NCBI GenBank assembly: GCA_902462525.1
Contig: CABQCA010000051.1
Location: forward strand, 1-13,897
DNA length: 13,897 nt
DNA from: an uncultured Porphyromonadaceae bacterium
Lineage (GTDB): Bacteria > Bacteroidota > Bacteroidia > Bacteroidales > Muribaculaceae
Reading direction: 5' to 3'
Position 1 is the stretch's first letter; each line of letters starts with the position of its first letter. Of the stretch, positions 1 through 6,219 are shown piece by piece. The position numbers were made by a program, and so were the translations under genes. Below the pieces are notes generated by a model, which was given only the letters and a program-made list of their open reading frames with translations, was not told the DNA's origin and searched no databases.

Positions 1-1117
1 CGCACTTCAGGCCAAGCTCGACGCTATGAACAAGACCGTTGCCGAGACATATCCCAGCATCGACGTAGCAGCCGAATCGACAGCCGCCCAGGAAGCCATC
101 AACAATGTGAAGGCAGCAGCCGAGGCAGCATACAAGGCTGTTGAAACCGAAGGCACATTCGCCTATACTTTCGATGCCGCTCCCATCGACGCCGCTATCG
201 CCGCTATCGAAACCGCAGCGAAGGCAGCGAAGGCCGAGGCCGAACGTGTTGCCGCCAACGAAGCCGCCTACAAGACCGTGGCCGACGAAATCGCCGCACT
301 TCAGGCCAAGCTCGACGCTATGAACAAGACCGTTGCCGAGACATATCCCGGCATCAATGTCAACAATCAGAAGAACGCCGCCCAGGCTGCCATCGACAAG
401 GCAAAGGCAGAAGCCGACGCCGCTTTCGAAGCAGTGGCAACCGAAGGCACATTCAGCTACACTGTCGACGGCGAGGCTATCGAAGCTCTCATCGCAGCTG
501 TGGAGACAGCCGCCAAGCTCGGTGCCGAGGAGGCAGCCCGCGTAGCTGCCAACGAAAAGGCCTACAATGCTTCGCTCGACGAAATCAAACGCCTCAACGA
601 CAAACTTGAGAGCATGAAGATGCTTGTTGCCGTTACTTATCCCAAGGTTGATGTCGACAGCTATATCGCCGCAGCCAAAGAGGCTATCGACAATGCCAAG
701 GCCGGCGCTGATGCCGCTTACGAGGCTGTGGCTACCGAAGGTGTCTACAACTACACTATCGACAGTGCCGCCATCGAGGCTCTTATCGACGCTATCCGCA
801 AGGCTGCTGTCGAGGCCCAGGCCGCTCTCGACGCCGAAGCTGCCCGTGTAGCCGCCAACGAGGCTGCCTACCAGACCGTTCTCAACGAGATTGCCGCACT
901 TCAGAACAAGCTCAACAACATGGAACTGCTTGTGAATGTAAGCTATCCTGAAGCCGACGTAACAGCCGAAATCGCTGCCGCACAGCAGGCTATCGATAAT
1001 GCCAAGACTGATGCTGCAGCCGCTCTCGAGGCTGTTGCAGAAGAAGGCAAATTTGACTATACTGTCGATGCAAAGGCTATCGAAACTCTGATAGCAGAAA
1101 TTCTGGTTGCCGCCAAG
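1..1117 (+). repeat. Tandem in-frame coding repeats, period 294-306 bp
   Basis: Equivalent ATG codons at 26, 320, 614 and 920 give periods of 294, 294 and 306 bp, all multiples of three. Bases 1-55 are identical to bases 295-349, first differing at 56/350. The later copies have diverged more, and the third carries about four extra residues. The pattern fits internal duplication with a recent duplication or gene conversion between the first two copies in the window. Confidence 0.85.
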
Positions 1118-1267
1118 AACTCGGGTATCATTGACATCACTGTCGAGAACGACACCGATGCTGTCTACTACAACCTGCAGGGTGTGCGTGTGGCACATCC
1201 GCAGAGCGGTCAGATGCTGATACGCGTCGGACGCGACGGCAAATCAGAAAAGGTTATAATAAAATAA
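2..1267 (+). CDS. Ala-rich helical repeat protein with Bacteroidales C-terminal tail domain (5' end missing)
   Basis: The reading frame is open through the left window edge, so the true start lies upstream; the first ATG, at 26, sits inside a repeat and is not a likely start. At least four repeats of about 98-102 residues begin at ATG codons 26, 320, 614 and 920. Each has a TYP motif near residue 8-10, a long Ala-rich helix, a short EGxxxYTxD segment, then a second helix containing VAANExAY and ending in a leucine heptad-like segment. The last copy stops after about 66 residues. It is followed by a roughly 49-residue tail with YYNLQGVRV and a basic VIIK end, which resembles the C-terminal tails of many secreted Bacteroidales proteins. 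I infer an exported, elongated, mostly helical surface or secreted protein. No enzymatic motif is visible and the function is unknown. Residues 'ALQAKLDA' before position 26 match the end of a preceding repeat, so more copies lie upstream. Confidence 0.85.
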   Translation, partial: ALQAKLDAMNKTVAETYPSIDVAAESTAAQEAINNVKAAAEAAYKAVETEGTFAYTFDAAPIDAAIAAIETAAKAAKAEAERVAANEAAYKTVADEIAALQAKLDAMNKTVAETYPGINVNNQKNAAQAAIDKAKAEADAAFEAVATEGTFSYTVDGEAIEALIAAVETAAKLGAEEAARVAANEKAYNASLDEIKRLNDKLESMKMLVAVTYPKVDVDSYIAAAKEAIDNAKAGADAAYEAVATEGVYNYTIDSAAIEALIDAIRKAAVEAQAALDAEAARVAANEAAYQTVLNEIAALQNKLNNMELLVNVSYPEADVTAEIAAAQQAIDNAKTDAAAALEAVAEEGKFDYTVDAKAIETLIAEILVAAKNSGIIDITVENDTDAVYYNLQGVRVAHPQSGQMLIRVGRDGKSEKVIIK

Positions 1268-1301
1268 CAGAGAATGCAGAATAAAACGAAAATTGAGAAA
1301 A

Positions 1302-1327
1302 AGGAGCCCGTGAGGGTTCCTTTTTTT
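1302..1327 (+). terminator. Intrinsic terminator after the repeat protein gene
   Basis: An 8-bp stem, AGGAGCCC (1302-1309) with GGGTTCCT (1314-1321, one G-U pair), closes a GTGA loop. It is preceded by an A-tract and followed by a run of seven T (1321-1327). It lies 34 nt after the stop codon and separates this gene from the acyltransferase operon. Confidence 0.85.
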
Positions 1328-1370
1328 ATGTAGGTAAGAGAATGAAAAGGCGGTTTTCGGGGAAAATTCG

Positions 1371-1378
1371 TATCTTTG
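1371..1378 (+). promoter_or_regulatory. Bacteroidota -7 promoter element for the acyltransferase operon
   Basis: TATCTTTG followed by CA matches the TAnnTTTG consensus exactly. I see no good -33 TTTG at the usual 19-22 nt spacing; a TTTT at 1354-1357 is too close. Transcription would begin near 1385. That rules out the in-frame ATG at 1342 as the start for this transcript and favours a start at or after 1399. Confidence 0.5.
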
Positions 1379-1398
1379 CAGTTTCAAAAGTAATAGCT

Positions 1399-2241
1399 TT
1401 GAACAGACAGGGTCCGATACACATCGATGTTGGCGCCGTGCTTTCCGAAAGGCTCGGTGGCAAGGCTCGTTTTGTGCCGGGCTTTGTAGTGCGCTGGCTT
1501 GAGCGGCTGATCCATCAGGATGATATGAACGCCCTTCTGACCGGTGCATGGCCCCGTAGAGGCGCTCATTTCTGCGAGTATGTGCTGGAACATCTCGGCG
1601 TTGAACTGACAGTCCGCAACGAAGACAATATGCCTTCTGACCCGAGGATAGTGGTTGCGTCGAATCATCCTCTCGGGGGGCTCGACGGCATCTGCATGAT
1701 AGCGTGGTTGCACCGACTCTACGGTGTTACGCCCCGCTTTGTGGTGAACGACCTCCTTCAGGCCATAGATCCGCTCACCGATTGCTTTGTGCCGGTGAAC
1801 AAGCACGGCACGCAGAGCCGGAGCGGAGTGTCGGCCCTCGATGCGGCTTTTGCCTCCGATACTCCGGTGGTGGTGTATCCGGCGGGCCTTGTGTCGCGTC
1901 TGCACGACGACGGCACTATCGCCGATCTGGGCTGGCGCCGCATGTTTGTGACCAAAGCCGCTGAGTTCCGCCGTCCGGTGGTGCCCGTTTTTTTCGATGG
2001 TAAGAACTCGGCGTCATTCTATCGCTACGCACGCTGGCGAAAGTCGTCGGGCATAAAATTCAACCTTGAGATGATTCTGCTTCCCCGCGAGGTATTCCGT
2101 TCGCGCGGGGCGCATTTCACTCTCACCTGCGGCCGTCCGGTGCCCTGGCAGGAGCTTGGTCCTCGTGGCGAGGCCGGCGAGAAAGCCGCCGAACTTCGCC
2201 GCATAGTGTATTCACTGTCTACCGAACACACCCGATCATGA
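1399..2241 (+). CDS. glsA: PlsC-like lyso-glycine-lipid O-acyltransferase (GlsA-like)
   Basis: From the TTG at 1399 this is a 280-residue protein of the 1-acylglycerol-phosphate acyltransferase superfamily. It carries SNHPLGGLDG (His90, Asp96), the counterpart of the catalytic HX4D box but with five intervening residues, then VYPAGLVSR (about 159-167), the counterpart of the FPEGTRS substrate-binding block, and VPVFFDGKNS (about 195-204). In Bacteroides, GlsA adds the second, ester-linked fatty acid to N-acyl-3-hydroxy-fatty-acyl glycine, completing the diacyl glycine lipids of the membrane. The neighbouring gene is the matching N-acyltransferase, overlapping by ATGA (2238-2241), which strongly supports this over a generic phospholipid acyltransferase. 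Start choice: the frame extends to an ATG at 1342, but that lies before the -7 promoter element, and as I recall homologues begin close to the IHIDVGAVL segment. A GTG at 1438 is a weaker alternative. The subfamily is firm; the exact substrate is inferred. Confidence 0.85.
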   Translation: MNRQGPIHIDVGAVLSERLGGKARFVPGFVVRWLERLIHQDDMNALLTGAWPRRGAHFCEYVLEHLGVELTVRNEDNMPSDPRIVVASNHPLGGLDGICMIAWLHRLYGVTPRFVVNDLLQAIDPLTDCFVPVNKHGTQSRSGVSALDAAFASDTPVVVYPAGLVSRLHDDGTIADLGWRRMFVTKAAEFRRPVVPVFFDGKNSASFYRYARWRKSSGIKFNLEMILLPREVFRSRGAHFTLTCGRPVPWQELGPRGEAGEKAAELRRIVYSLSTEHTRS

Positions 2242-3185
2242 ATCAACCGATAATAAGCCCCGTGGACGCAGCTCAGATAGAGGCCGAACTGACCTCCGAG
2301 CGCTTTTTGCGTACCACTAACAAAGGCAACAACGAACTGTATGTCGTGACAGCCCACGATTCGCCGAATGTGATGCGCGAAATAGGGCGCCTTCGCGAGA
2401 TTGCTTTCCGTCTGGCAGGCGGAGGTACGGGAAAATCGTGCGACATCGACGAATTCGACACGATGCCCGAGCCGTGCCGTCAGCTCCTTGTGTGGGATCC
2501 CGACAGCAAGCTTATCCTTGGCGGTTACCGCTTCATCTGCGGTTCCGACATCGAAATACGTCCCGACGGCAGCCCGCGCATAGCCACAGCGCATATGTTC
2601 GGTTTCTCCGACCGCTTCATGAAGGACTATCTGCCGTACACTCTCGAGCTGGGACGCTCGTTCGTCAGGCCGGAGTATCAGTCGTCGCGAGCCGGTGCGA
2701 AGGCTATCTATGTTCTCGATAATCTATGGGATGGACTGGGCTCGCTCACTGTGGTGTATCCTGAGCTGAAATATCTTTTCGGCAAGGTTACGATGTACCC
2801 GAGCTATACGTCGGTGTGCCGCGACATGATACTGTACTTTCTGCATAAATATTTTCCGGATCCCGACCGCCTTGTGTGGCCTCTTACGCCTCTGCAGACC
2901 GGAGTGTCGGCTGAGGAGATGGAGCGCATCTTCAACGGCGGTGATTTTAAATCGGATTTCCGGATTCTCAATGCCGAAGTGCGCCGCTACGGCGACACGA
3001 TCCCTCCGCTGGTACACGCCTACATGAGCCTTTCGCCGACAATGCGAATGTTCGGCACGGCGGTCAATGATGAATTCGGCGACGTGGAGGAGAGCGGCAT
3101 ATTCTTTGCCATCGACGAGATTTTTGAAGAGAAAAAACAACGACATATAGATACATTTCATCCGCTTATCAATGGACCTCAGTAA
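2238..3185 (+). CDS. glsB: GNAT-like glycine N-acyltransferase (GlsB-like, 'hemolysin' family)
   Basis: A 315-residue protein of the GNAT-fold N-acyltransferase family often misnamed hemolysin, related to OlsB of ornithine-lipid synthesis. Visible family blocks are SPNVMREIGRLREIAFR (42-58), the Gly-rich GGGTGKS (61-67), DIDEFD (69-74), LILGGYRF (92-99) and LELGRSFVRPEYQSSR (136-151), the most diagnostic. In Bacteroides, GlsB transfers a 3-hydroxy fatty acid to the amino group of glycine, making the N-acyl glycine (commendamide-like) that GlsA then O-acylates. No signal peptide is seen, so it should act at the cytoplasmic membrane face. Its ATG overlaps the stop of the O-acyltransferase gene by 4 nt, and its 3' end overlaps purB by 14 nt, so the three are probably co-translated. 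The family and pathway assignment is strong; that glycine rather than another amino acid is the acceptor is inferred from related organisms. Confidence 0.88.
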   Translation: MNQPIISPVDAAQIEAELTSERFLRTTNKGNNELYVVTAHDSPNVMREIGRLREIAFRLAGGGTGKSCDIDEFDTMPEPCRQLLVWDPDSKLILGGYRFICGSDIEIRPDGSPRIATAHMFGFSDRFMKDYLPYTLELGRSFVRPEYQSSRAGAKAIYVLDNLWDGLGSLTVVYPELKYLFGKVTMYPSYTSVCRDMILYFLHKYFPDPDRLVWPLTPLQTGVSAEEMERIFNGGDFKSDFRILNAEVRRYGDTIPPLVHAYMSLSPTMRMFGTAVNDEFGDVEESGIFFAIDEIFEEKKQRHIDTFHPLINGPQ

Positions 3186-4530
3186 TTTAACAGCCATTTC
3201 GCCGGTCGACGGCCGCTATCGCAGCAAGTGTGAGCCTCTGGCCGACTATTTTTCGGAATATGCCATAATCCGCTACCGCGTGAAGGTGGAAATAGAGTAT
3301 TTCATAGCTCTTTCGGGAGTCGGTCTTCCCCAGTTGCCGGCACTTGCACCCGGCATAGTGGAAGCCCTGCGCCGCATTTATCAGCCCGATGTTTTCACAC
3401 CGGAAGAGGCCGCCAAAGTGAAGGCTATCGAGTCGGTGACCAACCACGATGTGAAAGCAGTGGAGTACTATCTCAAAGAGCAGTTCGACGCACTGGGTCT
3501 GGGCGACCGTAAGGAGTTTATCCACTTCGGCCTGACGTCGCAGGACATCAACAACACATCGTTCCCGATGGCATTGGGCGATGCACTCGCCGAAGTGATG
3601 GCGCCGGCATTCAAGCGCCTCACCGACAAGCTCTACGAGCTGTCGCGCGAATATGCCGACGTGCCCATGCTTGCAAAAACTCACGGGCAGCCGGCGTCGC
3701 CCACCACTCTTGGCAAAGAGATAGCCGTGTTCCTCGAACGTCTTGTACGTCAGATCGAGGTGCTCAACGGCATCAGCGCCACCGGTAAATTCGGTGGCGC
3801 TACGGGTAATTTCAACGCCCATCGCGCGGCTTTCCCCGACATTGACTGGCGCGAGTTCGCGCAGAAGTTCCTCAAAGAACAGCTGGGGCTGGAACGCGAG
3901 TTTTTCACCACTCAGATATCGAACTACGATACACTGGCGTCGACTTTCGATGCACTCAAGCGTATCAACACCATCATCGTAGACCTCGACCGCGACATGT
4001 GGCAGTACATTTCGATGAACTACTTCAAGCAGAAAATCAAGGCCGGAGAAGTAGGCTCGTCGGCGATGCCGCATAAAGTGAATCCCATCGACTTCGAGAA
4101 CTCCGAGGGCAATCTCGGCGTGGCCAATGCCATTCTGGTGCATCTTGCCGGGAAACTGCCCATATCGCGTCTGCAGCGCGACCTCACCGACTCGACGGTG
4201 CTACGTAACATCGGAGTGCCACTGGCCCATACTCTTATCGCCGTTGAATCGACCCTCAAGGGTCTCGGGAAGCTTATTCTCAACCGCGAAGCCATCGACG
4301 CCGACCTCGACGACTGCTGGAGCGTTGTGGCCGAAGGAATTCAGACGATCCTCCGCCGCGAAGGATTCCCAAAGCCCTACGAGGCTCTGAAGGCTCTCAC
4401 ACGTACAAATGCCAAGGTAGACGAGGCCGCCATCTCTGCTTTCATCGATTCGCTCGAGGGCATCTCCGACTGTGTTCGTGCCGAGCTTCACGCCCTGCGT
4501 CCGTCGACCTATATCGGATACACAATCTGA
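3172..4530 (+). CDS. purB: Adenylosuccinate lyase
   Basis: A 452-residue member of the fumarase/aspartase superfamily, close to the length of Escherichia coli PurB. It releases fumarate from SAICAR and from adenylosuccinate, two steps of purine synthesis, as a cytosolic homotetramer. Seen in the sequence: SPVDGRYRSK near the N-terminus, TSQDINNTS (about 123-131), KTHGQPASPTTLGKE with the general-acid His171, and the flexible-loop signature GSSAMPHKVNP (from about residue 295) with the catalytic Ser. The ATG at 3172 overlaps the end of the N-acyltransferase gene by 14 nt and gives the expected N-terminus (MDLSNLTAISPVDGRY). No terminator separates it from the tRNA-Gln promoter just downstream, so readthrough into the tRNA is possible. 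Identity is near certain. Confidence 0.97.
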   Translation: MDLSNLTAISPVDGRYRSKCEPLADYFSEYAIIRYRVKVEIEYFIALSGVGLPQLPALAPGIVEALRRIYQPDVFTPEEAAKVKAIESVTNHDVKAVEYYLKEQFDALGLGDRKEFIHFGLTSQDINNTSFPMALGDALAEVMAPAFKRLTDKLYELSREYADVPMLAKTHGQPASPTTLGKEIAVFLERLVRQIEVLNGISATGKFGGATGNFNAHRAAFPDIDWREFAQKFLKEQLGLEREFFTTQISNYDTLASTFDALKRINTIIVDLDRDMWQYISMNYFKQKIKAGEVGSSAMPHKVNPIDFENSEGNLGVANAILVHLAGKLPISRLQRDLTDSTVLRNIGVPLAHTLIAVESTLKGLGKLILNREAIDADLDDCWSVVAEGIQTILRREGFPKPYEALKALTRTNAKVDEAAISAFIDSLEGISDCVRAELHALRPSTYIGYTI

Positions 4531-4538
4531 AAAATTAT

Positions 4539-4569
4539 TTTGCAGATTGGCGGAAAATGCCTAACTTTG
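4539..4569 (+). promoter_or_regulatory. Bacteroidota promoter for tRNA-Gln
   Basis: TTTG at 4539-4542 and TAACTTTG (followed by CA) at 4562-4569 are separated by 19 nt, matching both halves of the -33/-7 consensus. The tRNA begins at 4606, leaving a leader of about 30 nt for 5' processing. Confidence 0.75.
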
Positions 4570-4605
4570 CATCGCTTAAGGCCTGATGGCACTGAGCGAG
4601 GGGAT

Positions 4606-4676
4606 AGTCCTATGGTGTAATGGTAGCACTACAGTTTTTGGTACTGTCTGCCCAGGTTCGAATCCTGGTGGGACTA
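4606..4676 (+). tRNA. tRNA-Gln (anticodon UUG)
   Basis: A full 71-nt cloverleaf can be folded. The acceptor stem is AGTCCTA (4606-4612) with TGGGACT (4669-4675). The D-stem is GTG (4615-4617) with CAC (4627-4629). The anticodon stem is ACAGT/ACTGT (4631-4635 and 4643-4647) around loop TTTTGGT, with TTG at 4638-4640. The T-arm is CCAGG-TTCGAAT-CCTGG (4652-4668). The discriminator is A4676. CCA is not encoded, as usual in this phylum. It stands alone with its own promoter and terminator. Confidence 0.95.
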
Positions 4677-4681
4677 CGGAG

Positions 4682-4711
4682 AAAACGCCTTTCGGGGCGT
4701 TTTTCTTTTTT
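4682..4711 (+). terminator. Intrinsic terminator after tRNA-Gln
   Basis: Stem AAAACGCCT (4682-4690) pairs with GGGCGTTTT (4695-4703) around a TTCG tetraloop, followed by a T-rich tract to 4711. It begins 6 nt after the tRNA and probably also ends readthrough from purB. Confidence 0.85.
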
Positions 4712-4767
4712 AAGGGAGTGAGACGTGAACGTGCATATTGCAGACAATCAGTGGCAGTGGCAATTTT

Positions 4768-4801
4768 TTTGGTGGAATGGTGATTTTTTTTGCTATCTTT
4801 G
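4768..4801 (+). promoter_or_regulatory. Bacteroidota promoter for prmA
   Basis: TTTG (4768-4771) and TATCTTTG (4794-4801) are 22 nt apart, with an exact -7 element. Transcription would begin near 4808, leaving a leader of about 30 nt before the preferred ATG at 4837. Confidence 0.65.
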
Positions 4802-4836
4802 CGAAAGTAAAACAGAGATAGATGAAGGAAGCAACA

Positions 4837-5706
4837 ATGAACGATTACTATAAGGTAGAAGTGCGTCTGAATCCGGCATCGGAGGATTTCTGCGATCTGG
4901 CCGCCGATTTGCTCGCATCGGTTGGCTTCGAGAGTTTTGTGCCCTCGGAGGAGTGCCCCGGAGAATTGCTCACTGCTTATGTGCCGGCGCCGCTGTTCGA
5001 CCCTGCGGCAGTTGTCGAAGCTCTTGCCGAACTGAGTCCTATGACCGAGGCCCGGTTCGAGGCCGAATTCATCGAGGGCCGCGACTGGAACGCCGAATGG
5101 GAGCAAAATTATTTCAAGCCCATTGTCGTAGAAGGCCGCGTGGCAGTGCACAGTACCTTCCACACCGATGTTCCTGAAGCGGAGTATGATATAACAATCG
5201 ATCCGAAGATGGCTTTCGGAACCGGCCACCATGCCACTACTACGCTGATGATGCGGGCGTTGCTTGCCGCCGATATCAGTGGCAAAGCTGTGGTCGACAT
5301 GGGTACGGGCTCGGGCATTCTGGCGATACTTGCCTCAATGCTGGGAGCATCGCCTGTCGCCGGCATCGAAATCGACCCCTTCGCTGAAGTCAACGCCCGC
5401 GACAACGTGTCGCTCAACCTCAGCCGTCCTGACGCCGTGACTATTATAGGGGGCGATGCCAGCGCTCTGGAGCAGCTGTCATATAAGGCCGACTACTTCC
5501 TTGCAAATATAAACCGTAACGTCATCACCGCAGACATAGGCCGCTACAGCGCCGCCATGAAGCCGGGTGCCACGCTTACGGTGAGCGGATTCTACGTGCA
5601 CGACCGTGACATCGTGGCCTCAGCCGCCGAAAAAGCCGGATTCACGCTAACGGCGGCAGACGAGATGAACGACTGGTCGTCGATGACATTTACCAAGAAC
5701 TCATGA
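4837..5706 (+). CDS. prmA: Ribosomal protein L11 methyltransferase
   Basis: A 289-residue SAM-dependent methyltransferase that trimethylates ribosomal protein L11 in the cytosol. An N-terminal substrate-recognition domain (about 1-100) contains DWNAEWEQNYFKPI (83-96). The class I Rossmann domain carries DPKMAFGTGHHATT (122-135), the PrmA hallmark, VVDMGTGSGILAI (152-164) as the SAM-binding loop, GIEIDP as the acidic motif II, and LANINRNVI as the motif IV segment. Start choice: an in-frame ATG exists at 4822, but the one at 4837 is preceded by an AAGGAAG sequence at suitable spacing and gives the usual N-terminus of related proteins (MNDYYKVEV). The stop overlaps the next gene's ATG by 4 nt (ATGA, 5703-5706). 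The assignment is firm. Confidence 0.95.
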   Translation: MNDYYKVEVRLNPASEDFCDLAADLLASVGFESFVPSEECPGELLTAYVPAPLFDPAAVVEALAELSPMTEARFEAEFIEGRDWNAEWEQNYFKPIVVEGRVAVHSTFHTDVPEAEYDITIDPKMAFGTGHHATTTLMMRALLAADISGKAVVDMGTGSGILAILASMLGASPVAGIEIDPFAEVNARDNVSLNLSRPDAVTIIGGDASALEQLSYKADYFLANINRNVITADIGRYSAAMKPGATLTVSGFYVHDRDIVASAAEKAGFTLTAADEMNDWSSMTFTKNS

Positions 5707-6215
5707 AGCATGTTTTTGCAGCGCTGCTGCTTTTATTGTCGGTTCCAAGTGTTTTTGCCGAAAAGCCTGAGACCCGTTTTGCATGGGGTGCCGATGCCGG
5801 AGCTTCGGTCGATATGACCGGCAACGACATGAGCGCTGTCGACCTTTCGGCCTCTTTCGGCCTGAGCCGGGGCTGGATAAAATTTCTGGGAGCGGGAGCC
5901 GAGGCTGCCATTATGGTGAGTAACTCATGCCGGAGCTATCCACTGTTTATTGATTTCCAGACTGATTTCCGTAACGGCCCGTCGCTCGTTTTCTGGGATT
6001 TGCGGGCCGGCCTGTCGCTCAATTATAGTGACGACGACAGCCACAACAGCGGGTTTTACGGCTCTACCGGTCTGGGCGTCAACCTCGCCCGCAGTCCGAA
6101 ATTTTGCTCCCACATCCTGATAGGCTACACATTCCGCGGGAACAACTACACGCCTGAAAGTGCCGGCTGCAAGGATCTGCATTGCGCCACGGTCCGTATC
6201 GGGGTTGTGTTCTGA
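5703..6215 (+). CDS. Small exported outer-membrane beta-barrel-like protein
   Basis: A 170-residue protein with a clear signal peptide (MKHVFAALLLLLSVPSVFA, cleavage after residue 19). The rest consists of alternating amphipathic strands rich in Gly, Ser, Asn and aromatics: WGADAGASVDM, LDLSASFGL-type strands, LRAGLSLNY, FYGSTGLGVNL, HILIGYTFRG and VRIGVVF. It ends in Phe, the aromatic C-terminus typical of outer-membrane barrels recognised by BamA. The size suggests 8 strands. Four Cys residues lie in the mature part (two in extracellular-type loops near SAGCKDLHC), perhaps forming disulfides. It overlaps prmA by 4 nt and so is probably co-transcribed with it. I do not recognise a named family; a role in the outer membrane is inferred only from signal peptide and strand pattern. 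Confidence 0.75.
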   Translation: MKHVFAALLLLLSVPSVFAEKPETRFAWGADAGASVDMTGNDMSAVDLSASFGLSRGWIKFLGAGAEAAIMVSNSCRSYPLFIDFQTDFRNGPSLVFWDLRAGLSLNYSDDDSHNSGFYGSTGLGVNLARSPKFCSHILIGYTFRGNNYTPESAGCKDLHCATVRIGVVF

Positions 6216-6219
6216 ATAT

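Noticed and set aside
1..1117. Direct repeats as a CRISPR-like array
   Set aside because: The period is about 294 bp, the repeats are in-frame coding sequence, and there are no short repeats with unique spacers.
1384..1905. Antisense open frame over the O-acyltransferase gene
   Set aside because: Composition is biased and no domain is recognisable; the sense frame carries all acyltransferase blocks.
3187..4143. 318-residue open frame antisense to purB
   Set aside because: It lies wholly opposite the unmistakable purB gene; its His/Arg/Val-rich translation shows no family motif and is what the high-GC complementary strand yields by chance.
4586..4783. Short plus-strand frame across the tRNA-Gln gene, and a longer minus-strand frame over 4576-5232
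   Set aside because: Both run through a structurally complete tRNA and its terminator, and the minus frame also opposes prmA.
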